From: Scytonema millei VB511283
GTDB lineage: Bacteria > Cyanobacteriota > Cyanobacteriia > Cyanobacteriales > Chroococcidiopsidaceae
Assembly (NCBI RefSeq): GCF_000817735.3
Contig: NZ_JTJC03000004.1
Location: forward strand, 467,177 to 531,176
Direction: 5' to 3'
Length of the DNA stretch: 64,000 bases
The position numbers and the translations under genes are program-made. The notes beneath the pieces are model-generated. The model was not told the origin of the DNA. It saw only the letters and a program-made list of their open reading frames with translations, and ran no database searches. Each line of letters begins with the position of its first letter. The stretch's first letter is position 1. This document shows, one piece after another, positions 45,962 to 54,093 of this stretch.

Positions 45962-46441
45962 TTAATAGCCGCCGCGATCGCGTTTGAGGTCGTAGATTAC
46001 CTTTTCCATGTACCAATCAACTGACTGGTGGGGGTTTTTCCTTTGAGCTTGCGATAAAAGGCGGTTGGCTGTTTCTCTTTCGTCATGCAACAAACTCATT
46101 AATCTCTTCTGAAGATGACGGCTACCTTGCTCGACGCGAATGGAACCACCTACAGCAACAGGACGCGATTTTGCTGGAGATTTGAAGTGTCCGTTGTTTT
46201 TAGCGGCTAAGGCGATCGCCGCAGCGCCGCCTGCCAAGCCTGCTAAAGCTAGCATCAGGTTAGGATCTATTCCTTCTTCGTTCCTGGGGTTCGATCGGTA
46301 TATTTGTGCCGTCAAAAATTCGCGGTGACTTTGCTCAACTTCTCTGGTAACGGTTTGAGCGGCAATAGGCAAACTGCTGCTACTAATCTGAGCGCCAAGA
46401 ATAGCAGCGATCGCAGCACTCAAATGCAACAACTTTAACAT
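45962..46441 (-). CDS. Secreted hypothetical protein
   Basis: A 159-residue protein with a signal peptide (about 1-28, SSSLPIAAQ). A Gly/Ala-rich hydrophobic segment (LMLALAGLAGGAAAIALAAK, about 63-82) could be a membrane helix, and the basic C-terminal half (HLQKRLMSLLHDERETANRL) is helical. I do not recognise a family. It is probably anchored in the envelope. Confidence 0.65.
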   Translation of the reverse strand: MLKLLHLSAAIAAILGAQISSSSLPIAAQTVTREVEQSHREFLTAQIYRSNPRNEEGIDPNLMLALAGLAGGAAAIALAAKNNGHFKSPAKSRPVAVGGSIRVEQGSRHLQKRLMSLLHDERETANRLLSQAQRKNPHQSVDWYMEKVIYDLKRDRGGY

Positions 46442-46637
46442 TGGATTAGTTCAACTTCCGAACTCTTTAGATGTTTCTATTCTGAGGCATAAATATGACA
46501 AGAATGTGTCAAGACAACCCGTATAAATATGACGATAGAATTACAACCAATCGCGATATCATCGTTGTTATACAGGCAATCTAGCAGTAGAGATTGTTGA
46601 CTGACTTGAAGAGATTCGTTAGTTTAAATCTTTCCTG

Positions 46638-46931
46638 TTGCGATTAATATTGACTTTTAAAGCCAGTAATAAAATCGAGCAATTGCAAAACCAGTATCCC
46701 GACCTGAAAAATTTCAGCGCCCAACAATTACGCTCCGAACTGCTAGCAACGGAGGCGAATACATATGCAGAATTTGTCAAAATCGGACGATTGAACAAAG
46801 AACTGTTGCCATTTCTTCCAGAAGTGTTGCAAGCTGGAGATGGGCATAGCGATTCAGTACAATTAATCGCGCTCGACCAACAGTCCCCGCTTGCCGATCC
46901 GAATCAGCAAGCGGCGCACGTCATCTTCTAG
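46638..46931 (+). CDS. Possible small protein overlapping pqqD
   Basis: A 97-residue ORF starting at TTG. The first 65 residues (LTFKASNKIEQLQNQYPDL) look protein-like and helical. The last 23 codons overlap the 3' end of pqqD on the other strand, which is uncommon for two real genes. I do not recognise it. It may be a real gene whose end has drifted into pqqD, or a chance ORF. Confidence 0.35.
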   Translation: MRLILTFKASNKIEQLQNQYPDLKNFSAQQLRSELLATEANTYAEFVKIGRLNKELLPFLPEVLQAGDGHSDSVQLIALDQQSPLADPNQQAAHVIF

Positions 46932-47141
46932 TGTCTCGCCTCGATATTGTGTTTTTAACCGTTGCGCGATCGCCCCAACGGTGTGTTTACCATCGCACAG
47001 TGCTAATACAGCCGCCGCCGTAGAATTTAATATCAACGCACCTTCTGGCATCAGCAGTAAATGCTGCTGTCTCAACTCGTCCCACTGCAAGCGTACACCT
47101 TGGGCTAAATGCGGTCGCGAGTGGTTTTTCATGTTACTCAT
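46863..47141 (-). CDS. pqqD: PQQ biosynthesis protein PqqD
   Basis: PqqD binds the precursor peptide PqqA and presents it to the radical-SAM enzyme PqqE. The 92-residue winged-helix-like protein has RPHLAQGVRLQWDELRQQHLLLMPEG, LNSTAAAVLALCDGKHTV and DVRRLLIRIGKRGLL, all typical of PqqD. It is the last gene of pqqABCD on this strand. No pqqE follows. Confidence 0.92.
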   Translation of the reverse strand: MSNMKNHSRPHLAQGVRLQWDELRQQHLLLMPEGALILNSTAAAVLALCDGKHTVGAIAQRLKTQYRGETLEDDVRRLLIRIGKRGLLVERD

Positions 47142-47191
47142 ATTGGAAGGAGTCGAGAGTCGGAAGTCGCAGATTAATTACAAATTACGAA

Positions 47192-47911
47192 TTACGAATT
47201 ATTTCTTGTATCGCCTCTGGCGATCGCTTCTAACTGGCTCCAGAGTAGATCGCACTTGAACGCTAAAGCTTGAACTGCTCGTTCTTGAGATTCGCGGTTG
47301 CGACAATACTTCAAGACTAAATCTAAAGCATATCGGGCATCTCGCGGTGCTTGCTCTAGTCGCTTCCTAAAGTAATCGAATCCTGCCGGATCGATCCAGG
47401 GATAATGTTGTTCTAGGGCAACCAAGCGGACTCGGATTGCATCTGGTCCAAATAATTCTGTCAGTGAGGCAGCAACAGCCTCAATCCAAGGTCGAGTGCG
47501 ACAAAAATTGACGTAAGCATCGACAGCAAATCGTACTCCTGGGATTACGTGTTGCTCGTCTAACAACTCTTGGGGGGACAAGCCAACTGCTTCACCTAAT
47601 TTTAGCCATGCTTCAATTCCGCCTTCGCCCTCACTGCGTCCGTCATGGTCGATGATGCGATCGAGCCATTGCCGTCGCACTGCTAAAATTGGACAGTTGG
47701 ATAGGATAGCAGCATCTTTGAGGGGAATGCTTTTTTGATAGTAAAATCTGTTTGCCACCCAACGCCGCACTTCTTCTGGTGTTAAGTCTCCATGATTCAT
47801 GCGAACGTGGAAGGGGTGTAAGTGATGGTAACGTTGGTGCTGCGATCGCAACGCTGCCTCTAGTTCCGCCTCACTCCAAGCCTTGTGTTCTGAGTGCATC
47901 AGTTCCAGCAC
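47192..47911 (-). CDS. pqqC: Pyrroloquinoline-quinone synthase PqqC
   Basis: PqqC carries out the final step of PQQ synthesis, ring closure and an eight-electron oxidation by oxygen without a cofactor. The 239-residue all-helical protein has YHHLHPFHVRMNHGDLTPE, WVANRFYYQKSIPLKDAAIL and DHDGRSEGEGGIEAWLKLGEA, which line the active site. It lies 15 bp after pqqB and 50 bp before pqqD. Full length and undamaged. Confidence 0.95.
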   Translation of the reverse strand: MLELMHSEHKAWSEAELEAALRSQHQRYHHLHPFHVRMNHGDLTPEEVRRWVANRFYYQKSIPLKDAAILSNCPILAVRRQWLDRIIDHDGRSEGEGGIEAWLKLGEAVGLSPQELLDEQHVIPGVRFAVDAYVNFCRTRPWIEAVAASLTELFGPDAIRVRLVALEQHYPWIDPAGFDYFRKRLEQAPRDARYALDLVLKYCRNRESQERAVQALAFKCDLLWSQLEAIARGDTRNNS

Positions 47912-47925
47912 GGTTGTTTCACCTC

Positions 47926-48840
47926 CTACAACTGGATTGTCAAACCATCGTAACCAACTTCAATTCCTGCTGCTTCAACAATTTGGCGTTCCTGGGAATT
48001 AGGAATCAGAATCGGGTTGGTATTGTTAATATGAACGAGAATTTTGCGAGGGTGTTGCAGTTGGGCGAGATGCTGGATACTGCCTTGGCTTCCCGAAAGG
48101 GGTAGGTGTCCCATTTGTCGTGCTGTGCGTTGGGCAATTCCCAAATTTACCAATTCCTCATCCTGCCAACAAGTCCCATCTACCAGAATGCAATCGCTGG
48201 ACTCCAAGCGGTCTAGAATTTTTTCATCCACTTGAGCTAAACCTGGAGCGTATGTAACAACTTTGCCACTGGTAGAATCGCGAAACGTCAAGCCGACAAC
48301 CCAAACTTCATCTGCTACGACCTTGTGACGCATATATTTTGGCGGTTTGGCAGCAAGGGGAAATGCTTCTACTTCCAATCCATTTGCTCCACCTTTTCCC
48401 AAATTTATCGGTCTACCAGGTTCGAGTAACGACCATTCCACACCGCAATAGCCTTCTAATGTGGAGAGTAGTGGAAAACCTTCTGTCAACGCTCGGCGGA
48501 CTGTATCCGTACCATAGAGCCGCAACGGTTGAGCCGATTCTCGCAACAAGATTAGTCCTGTAGTGTGGTCGATTTCGGCATCACTTAGCACGATCCCCGC
48601 GATCGGGCTGGAACGGATAGACGCTGGTTTCCCCTCCCGCAATAACTCAAGTTGTTGTCGCACGTCTGGGGAAGCATTGACCAAAAACCAAGGTCGGTCA
48701 TTTGCCCGTACTGCAATGGAGGATTGATTCAGCCAGCATACACCTGTTGTAGAAGTTCGCGCGGCTTGACAACCAGGGCAGTTACAGTTCCATTGCGGCA
48801 ATCCTCCACCTGCGGCAGTACCGAGAATTTTTATCTGCAT
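47926..48840 (-). CDS. pqqB: PQQ biosynthesis protein PqqB
   Basis: PqqB is a metallo-beta-lactamase-fold iron hydroxylase that oxidises the cross-linked Glu-Tyr intermediate. The 304-residue protein begins IKILGTAAGGGLPQWNCNC. The cysteines at NCNCPGC bind a structural zinc. The metal-site block is DAEIDHTTGLILLRE rather than the usual HxHxDH of lactamases, as in other PqqB. Full length. Confidence 0.95.
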   Translation of the reverse strand: MQIKILGTAAGGGLPQWNCNCPGCQAARTSTTGVCWLNQSSIAVRANDRPWFLVNASPDVRQQLELLREGKPASIRSSPIAGIVLSDAEIDHTTGLILLRESAQPLRLYGTDTVRRALTEGFPLLSTLEGYCGVEWSLLEPGRPINLGKGGANGLEVEAFPLAAKPPKYMRHKVVADEVWVVGLTFRDSTSGKVVTYAPGLAQVDEKILDRLESSDCILVDGTCWQDEELVNLGIAQRTARQMGHLPLSGSQGSIQHLAQLQHPRKILVHINNTNPILIPNSQERQIVEAAGIEVGYDGLTIQL

Positions 48841-48918
48841 AGCTTTTGGAGCAGTTGGGGCAAACAGTTGTCAGTTATTAGCAACTTACGACTTACGGCT
48901 TCTTACCCTAGCCCCCGA

Positions 48919-49113
48919 TCATTGCCATTGGTAAATATATGTTGTGACTTCCATACATAGGTCAAGTTCGTCATAGTCTGGTTGCTCCCAATCCGTTAGG
49001 GGCTTGCCGATGGGTGGATGGTAAGAACTTTCTCCAGGTGTACCTTGGGGGGCTTTAGAACTGTTGCTTTGCTCGTCTGGTGTAGAGCGATCTGTTTTGT
49101 CCCAAACCATCAT
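48919..49113 (-). CDS. pqqA: PqqA precursor peptide with long N-terminal extension
   Basis: PqqA supplies the Glu and Tyr from which PQQ is built. The last 23 residues, from WEQPDYDEL through MEVTTYIYQWQ, align residue for residue with ordinary PqqA (W-x2-P-x-F/Y-x-D/E-L-x-L-x2-E-V-T-x-Y-I). The substrate pair is Glu55 and Tyr59. The first 40 residues are a hydrophilic, Pro/Ser-rich extension absent from ordinary 22-24-residue PqqA. It is first in pqqA-B-C-D, about 80 bp before pqqB. A TTCTCC/GGAGAA ribosome-binding site precedes the start. Confidence 0.85.
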   Translation of the reverse strand: MMVWDKTDRSTPDEQSNSSKAPQGTPGESSYHPPIGKPLTDWEQPDYDELDLCMEVTTYIYQWQ

Positions 49114-49537
49114 GGTTCTCCTTATGCGATCGTGTCATTAACCTAACTTTTGCTCGGGTCTTTCAGGGTGCGTTCTCTCTATCTGTTTACGTAGGCGTTG
49201 AGTCATCGAGCGGCGATCGCTCTCTACCCTAGTAACGATACTAGCAATTGTCAATTACATATTATCTATTACTAGCCGCTCAAGGGGTGTCATTTTTCAG
49301 TCACAATTGGCGGTCGCGCTAATCAACATACTTTAGTAGCAGGGGTCGCAGTACTTACTGATTTTAATTTTGAATGTGCAACCAAATTGTCAGAATTCGC
49401 AATGGTACGATCGCGTCCTTATAGCAATTCTCGATTGCGTAGATGACGTTGGTAGGGGCGCACAGCTGTGCGCCCCTACCAATCATATATTTCACCCAAT
49501 TGAAAACCGCTATTAGTCAAAAACGCTCCTCTCTACC
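49114..49537. other. Region upstream of pqqA
   Basis: About 420 bp without an intact gene. It includes the pqqA promoter region and a MITE-like repeat (49420-49515). A DUF192 gene remnant follows at 49538. Confidence 0.4.
49420..49515. repeat. MITE-like repeat, second copy
   Basis: The left end is TATAGCAATTCTC, the centre is the palindrome GGTAGGGGCGCACAGCTGTGCGCCCCTACC (49452-49480), and the right end is ACCCAATTGAAAACCGCTATTA. The outermost bases (TATAGC...GCTATTA) are inverted, as expected for a small inverted-repeat element. The other copy is at 18640-18725. Confidence 0.65.
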
Positions 49538-49669
49538 CGCGATGGAAATGTTGCCCTATTTATTTACGATTCAGTCCAACCAGTCAGCTACGTCCTAGAG
49601 TTACCAGCAGGCAGTCCTAATAGACTTGGTATACAACCAGGTAGAAAATGCTATTGTTTGCGCCAATAG
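49538..49669 (+). pseudogene. Remnant of a DUF192 family gene
   Basis: The frame from 49538 reads RDGNVALFIYDSVQPVSYV then LELPAGSPNRLGIQPG and stops at TAG 49667-49669. The LELPAG...RLGI core is the C-terminal signature of DUF192. The first two-thirds of the gene are missing, cut off near the MITE-like repeat. It overlaps the 3' end of the DUF1579 gene. Confidence 0.6.
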
Positions 49670-50169
49670 TTTACGGTCATGAAGTGATGCCATTGCCCGT
49701 CATCACTCAATACATGCGAGGTCATGACTCGGCGATCGTCACTCTCGAACTCGATCGCGTCCTTGTACTTTGCCATCTTCCCCTCGCCAATCATAGCAGG
49801 TCCCTCAGAATCGAGCGTCAACATCTTTTCAGCCGCGTCCAATTCGCCACTGTCGTACACCCACAGATGTGTCATCATCGACCCGATCCACGTCCCCACG
49901 TACCGCTGTTTCTGCGGGTCGTAGCCAAGCGTCATCATCGTTGTTGCCTCACCGCAGCCAGGCATCTCGCCCTGTGCTTCGGCTAGAATCCACAGTCCGC
50001 CCAGCGATCGCACCCTCTCAGTTCCCGTCGATTTTTCGGCAGGTCGATCCGCTCCCATCTTGACCTCAATCTCATACGTCCACTCACCAATGAGTTTTTG
50101 CAGCCACTGATGTTCCTTTTGTGGTGTGGTATTCATGGTTGAGTTCTGTTGTGTTTTGGTTGTCTCCAT
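49651..50169 (-). CDS. DUF1579 family protein
   Basis: A 172-residue soluble protein. WLQKLIGEWTYEIEV, GLWILAEAQGEMPG, MTLGYDPQKQRYVGTW and MMTHLWVYDSG are DUF1579 features (calycin-like barrel). Its function is unknown, but it recurs with YciI and VOC proteins next to ECF sigma factors, as here. A second ATG (residue 12) is an alternative start. It is last in the unit YciI-YciI-VOC-DUF1579. Confidence 0.88.
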   Translation of the reverse strand: METTKTQQNSTMNTTPQKEHQWLQKLIGEWTYEIEVKMGADRPAEKSTGTERVRSLGGLWILAEAQGEMPGCGEATTMMTLGYDPQKQRYVGTWIGSMMTHLWVYDSGELDAAEKMLTLDSEGPAMIGEGKMAKYKDAIEFESDDRRVMTSHVLSDDGQWHHFMTVNYWRKQ

Positions 50170-50324
50170 TGTTTTAGCTCCTGTTGATGAATTCTGAGGG
50201 AATGCGATCGCGCGAAACGATGGAAATTCACAGCCTGTAATAGTACATAAGTTCTATTATCCTCGCTCTGCCGTTCGACAAGCTCTTTGCTTAAGAAAGA
50301 GACAAGAAGCAGGTTGAAGCTAGC

Positions 50325-50777
50325 TTAGAGGTGGCGCGTCTCGACTGGCGGGGACTGAAGGTTATTGTTAGTTGCCTGCTCGCAGTTAACCATCCACGGC
50401 GTGCCGAACCGATCGACCAACATGCCAAAGCGGGCAGACCAAAAGGTTTGTTCCAGTGGCATCTTCACCTTGCCATTTTCTGCCAGAGCGTGAAAAATAC
50501 GTTCTGCCTCGGCTGGTTCGGCAACGCTAATCTGCACGTAGAAGCCTTGGGGTGTTTCAAAATACCCAGACGGACTATCAGACCCCATGAGGAGGCGATC
50601 GCCGACTTCGAGGCAAGCGTGCATGATTTTGTCATGCCATTCAGGGGAGACATGCTCTGCTGAGGGTGCTTCCTTGTGAGTCATCATCATGGTAATCTTG
50701 CCGCCGAGGCATTGCTCGTAGAACTTAAAAGCTGCTTCGCAATTGCCGTTGAACATGAAATAGGAATTGATTTTCAT
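50325..50777 (-). CDS. VOC family (PhnB/glyoxalase-like) protein
   Basis: A 150-residue vicinal-oxygen-chelate protein. The opening YFMFNGNCEAAFKFYEQCLGG and the HDKIMHACLEVGDRLLMGSD block are those of PhnB-like proteins, and the C-terminal FWSARFGMLVDRFGTPW completes the second beta-alpha unit. The activity of most such proteins is not known. It is third in the ECF-linked unit. Confidence 0.9.
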   Translation of the reverse strand: MKINSYFMFNGNCEAAFKFYEQCLGGKITMMMTHKEAPSAEHVSPEWHDKIMHACLEVGDRLLMGSDSPSGYFETPQGFYVQISVAEPAEAERIFHALAENGKVKMPLEQTFWSARFGMLVDRFGTPWMVNCEQATNNNLQSPPVETRHL

Positions 50778-50882
50778 GGTGTACTCCTCCGTTTGATGAA
50801 CTGTCGTTACTTTTCTGGGCGGGTTGAGAGCGATCGCTTTGCAGCGTTCAATTGCGATTCCAAACCTGCCCCGACAAAATTT

Positions 50883-51203
50883 CTATGGGTTGAGGGTGAA
50901 GACTGCTTGAGAAGTCTCTGGATGAAATGGCAGCGAGATGTGTTCGTGTAAAATCTGCCAGTAGCCACCCAGCACCTCTTTCACATCTGGGGAAATCCCT
51001 TGAGTCACTTTTGGATTTCCGCCATTGAATGTCACCCGCGCACCCATTGAGGGTGGGTGAAGTCCGTCAAGTGTAAGCAGTACGCCAGCAGATGCAAGCG
51101 ATTCGTTGTACTTCATCATTGCTTCAACCGCTTTGGCATCAGGGGTAGTTCCTGGAGCCGCACTCTCGTAGCCTTTGGGAATCATGAGTAACATAAATCG
51201 CAT
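50883..51203 (-). CDS. YciI-like (DGPF family) protein 2
   Basis: A 106-residue YCII-related protein. The start MRFMLLMIPKGYESAAPG and EAMMKYNESLASAGVLLTLDGL match the family. It lacks the full DGPF motif seen in its neighbour (NGGNPKVTQG at that place). It lies 65 bp after the first YciI gene. Function is unknown; such proteins pair with ECF42 sigma factors. Confidence 0.87.
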   Translation of the reverse strand: MRFMLLMIPKGYESAAPGTTPDAKAVEAMMKYNESLASAGVLLTLDGLHPPSMGARVTFNGGNPKVTQGISPDVKEVLGGYWQILHEHISLPFHPETSQAVFTLNP

Positions 51204-51268
51204 CGAAGTATCTCCTTGGATTTTAAGTTTGTGGGGTCAAAGTACTGAACGGCTGAAACTAGCAAACA

Positions 51269-51625
51269 CTAATTCTCTGGCAAGCCCGCAACTTCAATTA
51301 CAGGGCGAATTTCCACAGTGCCGACTTGCGCTGCTGGAATCCGAGCGGCGATCGCGATCGCGTCATCGAGATCTTGGGCATGAATCAGGAAAAATCCTCC
51401 CAACTGTTCGCGGGTTTCGGCGAAGGGTCCATCGGTTATCAGCGGCTTACTGTCGCGGACTCGGACGCTGGTGGCTGTCGCGACAGGGTGGAGTGGAGCG
51501 GTGGCGAGATACTGCCCGTTCGAGTTGAGTTGTTGCGCCAGTTGCGCCGATTCTGCATAACATTGCTCTCGCTCGGTTTCGCTCAGGGCATCTTCTTTGA
51601 GATAAATCAGCAGCACGTATTTCAT
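51269..51625 (-). CDS. YciI-like (DGPF family) protein 1
   Basis: A 118-residue YCII-related protein from MKYVLLIYLKEDALSE. It carries the DGPF motif in LITDGPFAETREQLGGFFLI, which gives the family its name and is conserved in partners of ECF42 sigma factors. The frame is open to 51685, but homology starts at 51625. It is divergent from the sigma factor gene, and the duplicated block lies between them. Confidence 0.9.
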   Translation of the reverse strand: MKYVLLIYLKEDALSETEREQCYAESAQLAQQLNSNGQYLATAPLHPVATATSVRVRDSKPLITDGPFAETREQLGGFFLIHAQDLDDAIAIAARIPAAQVGTVEIRPVIEVAGLPEN

Positions 51626-51644
51626 TCCATTGCCTCCGGTTTTC

Positions 51645-51799
51645 CCGTTATAAATAAGTCGAACGGCGATCGCGCAAATCGACACCTAGCGCAAAAATTT
51701 TTTATCATCAGATCCGAATCGCGATCTCCCTGCGTTTTGACCGTTATAAGTAAGTCGAACGGCGATCGCGCAAATCGACACCTAGCGCAAAATTTTTTT
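51645..51799. promoter_or_regulatory. Duplicated 58-bp block in the sigma/YciI divergent promoter
   Basis: Copy 1 is 51645-51702 and copy 2 is 51741-51799, nearly identical and in the same orientation. Each contains GTCGAA and TCGACA about 15 bp apart (an inverted GTCGA pair) around a HIP1 octamer. On the minus strand this reads TGTCGA, a spacer of about 16, then TTCGAC, resembling the promoter type reported for ECF42 factors. Copy 1 is well placed for the YciI operon and copy 2 for the sigma gene. Confidence 0.6.
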
Positions 51800-51808
51800 G
51801 GATCGGAT

Positions 51809-53065
51809 ATGACTCCAAACGCAAAGTCAGCAGATGTAGCTCAAGCGATCGCCTCCGTCTATCGGGCTGAGTGGGGGCAGATCGTCGCTACATTGATCCG
51901 GCTGATAGGGGACTTCGACATAGCTGAAGAAGCAGCGCAAGAGGCTTTTGCGGCTGCCGTGAATCAGTGGCACTCTAGCGGTATTCCCGCTCTCCCCCGT
52001 GCGTGGATAATTAAAACAGCTCGGTACAAAGCGATCGATCGTCTCCGCCGCCGAACGCGACTGTCCGAGAAACTAGAATGGTACGCGGCATCTGGGTTGA
52101 TTCCAAGTAGTGAGGAGCCAACCTACGACAGTGATGAAATTCCAGACGATCGGCTTCGCCTCATCTTCACCTGCTGCCACCCCGCACTGGCGATCGAAGC
52201 TCAAGTCGCTCTGACGCTGCGAATGTTGGGTGGACTGGAAACAGACGAAATTGCCCGTGCGTTTCTCGTACCCACAGCAACGATGGCACAACGGCTCGTG
52301 CGTGCCAAGCGCAAAATTCGGGATGCAGGGATTCCCTATAAAGTGCCAGAGATCGGCGATCTATCCCCAAGGGTAGATGCGGTGCTGACGACGATTTATC
52401 TGATTTTTAACGAAGGCTATGCGGCGACCAAAGGCGAGGCAATGGTAAGGGCTGACCTCTGCGCGGAAGCGATTCGGCTGGGGCAATTGGTACGGAAGTT
52501 GATGTTACCGCAACCGCCTTCAGAAGTCACGGCACTGGTGGCGCTGATGTTGCTGCACGACTCGCGGCGCGATGCTCGGTTGGACGAAGCAGGCGATCTA
52601 GTGCTGCTCGAAGATCAGAACCGTCAACGCTGGGATCGACAACAGATTACAGAAGCATTGCCATTGGTGGAAGAGGCGTTGCGCGGCGGCACGGGTGTTT
52701 TTGCATTGCAAGCGGCGATCGCGGCACTCCACTGTCAAGCGGCGCGAGCCGAAGAAACAGACTGGGCGCAGATCGTGCAACTCTACGAGCTGCTGGAACG
52801 CTTGCAACCTTCACCGATCGTGTCGCTGAATCGGGCAGTGGCGATCGCGATGGTAGATGGAGCTTCAGCGGCGCTCGGACTGGTCGATGCGCTTGCCACC
52901 CAACTCGACGGCTATCACCTGTTCCACGCCACCCGTGCCGATCTGCTGCGACGTGTGGGAGCCTTAGAGTCAGCCGCACACAGCTACACGCGGGCGCTAA
53001 CACTGGTCGCCAATGATAGCGAGCGCCGATTTTTGGAGCGTCGGCTACGCGAAGTGCAGCTCTAA
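51809..53065 (+). CDS. ECF42-type RNA polymerase sigma factor with DUF6596/TPR tail
   Basis: A 418-residue extracytoplasmic-function sigma factor. Region 2 (YRAEWGQIVATLIRLIGDFD, AWIIKTARYKAIDRLRRR) and region 4 (LTLRMLGGLETDEIARAFL, TMAQRLVRAKRKIRDAGI) bind promoter DNA. The long C-terminal part (about 185-410) is the helical DUF6596/TPR-like domain of group ECF42, which replaces an anti-sigma partner. The ATG at 51809 is chosen because homology starts there; the frame is open further upstream but is not coding. The adjacent DGPF genes are the known hallmark of this group. Confidence 0.92.
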   Translation: MTPNAKSADVAQAIASVYRAEWGQIVATLIRLIGDFDIAEEAAQEAFAAAVNQWHSSGIPALPRAWIIKTARYKAIDRLRRRTRLSEKLEWYAASGLIPSSEEPTYDSDEIPDDRLRLIFTCCHPALAIEAQVALTLRMLGGLETDEIARAFLVPTATMAQRLVRAKRKIRDAGIPYKVPEIGDLSPRVDAVLTTIYLIFNEGYAATKGEAMVRADLCAEAIRLGQLVRKLMLPQPPSEVTALVALMLLHDSRRDARLDEAGDLVLLEDQNRQRWDRQQITEALPLVEEALRGGTGVFALQAAIAALHCQAARAEETDWAQIVQLYELLERLQPSPIVSLNRAVAIAMVDGASAALGLVDALATQLDGYHLFHATRADLLRRVGALESAAHSYTRALTLVANDSERRFLERRLREVQL

Positions 53066-53188
53066 TAGTTTGAAGTTAGCAATTGCTCGCCGCGCATACG
53101 TGTTGGCTACAACGGATCTAAAACTTGTCATTCACTACTCACGAGCGATCGCGTGGATTCATTGCAGCTTTTTGAACCAAAGTTATGA

Positions 53189-53617
53189 CTAGGATGATGG
53201 AGGTGCAAACTGTGCAAATAACTCTGCCCCTGTTATATTCTTAGTTTCATTGGCAAAAGAGTAATAAGCTGGTTTTTCGTCGATAAAAACTTGATGCTCG
53301 AACACAAGACCTTCATCATTATCAAAAATCCCCGCTGGTATGTAGTATTGGTTATTCTGTTTCAATCTATAAAATAAATGGCTACCGCACTGTTTACAAA
53401 ACCCACGTTCCGCCCATTCTGAAGATTGATAAATCCCAATATTTTCTTCACCCTGAAAGCTGACATCGCTGCCACACTCAACTGCTAACAAAGCTCCTCC
53501 ACCCCATTTACGACACATACTGCAATGACACGCTGCTATGTGACGATCGATGCTAGTTGCGGAAAGACTTACTGCTGTGCATAAACAGCTACCTTTTGCA
53601 ACACTTAAATTAGACAT
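53189..53617 (-). CDS. GFA family zinc-binding protein
   Basis: A 142-residue protein of the glutathione-dependent formaldehyde-activating (GFA/CENP-V) fold. The zinc cysteines are GSCLCTAV, ACHCSMCRKWGG and GFCKQCGSHLFYR. Most family members have no proven enzyme activity. It converges with the ECF sigma gene but is not obviously part of its unit. Confidence 0.9.
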   Translation of the reverse strand: MSNLSVAKGSCLCTAVSLSATSIDRHIAACHCSMCRKWGGGALLAVECGSDVSFQGEENIGIYQSSEWAERGFCKQCGSHLFYRLKQNNQYYIPAGIFDNDEGLVFEHQVFIDEKPAYYSFANETKNITGAELFAQFAPPSS

Positions 53618-54093
53618 CTTCTGCTCTCCTGCAATTATTTATTTACCCTACATAACGCTCGTGTTCGGCGGCAACACCGTCGTAAATGTAATATTACCCA
53701 CTCGATCAACTCTTTTCAGACAAAAGCGCGATCGCATGATGAAATTATTCAGTGACCTTTGGCGCAAGTAGTTTCAGCTTCTGCATACTGCCAGCGACTA
53801 CTTCAAGAAGATCGGGAATCGATCAGAGCTAATTCATAATTGGCTGAAGCAAGGTCAAGAGCGATAACTTCATTAAGCAACCCGCTCGTTAGGGATAGCT
53901 GAATAAACATTACTGCTGGATGTTTAACAATTGCGCGTGGAATATTGTTGGTAACAAAAGTTCGCTCGGATAGTGCTGAATCTGAGGCAGCTTGCTACCA
54001 CTCACCGAGAAGTAGGAATTACAAAATGTTGCATTTTATCAAAGTGCTAAGCCTTAATTATTTACAATCCAGACAGTTGGCATCAAGGTAATT
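53618..54093. other. Intergenic region with a possible gene remnant
   Basis: About 475 bp. The minus strand from about 53997 to 53815 stays open and reads ALSERTFVTNNIPRAIVKHP then AVMFIQLSLTSGLLNEVIAL, which looks like real protein, but it begins and ends at stops and I cannot name a family. It is probably a degraded gene piece. The AraC gene promoter also lies here. Confidence 0.4.

Noticed and set aside
49648..49986. 112-codon ORF antisense to the DUF1579 gene
   Set aside because: It is a shadow of a well-supported gene; its beginning is explained by the DUF192 remnant.
53550..53771. 73-codon ORF before the AraC gene
   Set aside because: Its first part is antisense to the GFA gene start and the rest has no family features.
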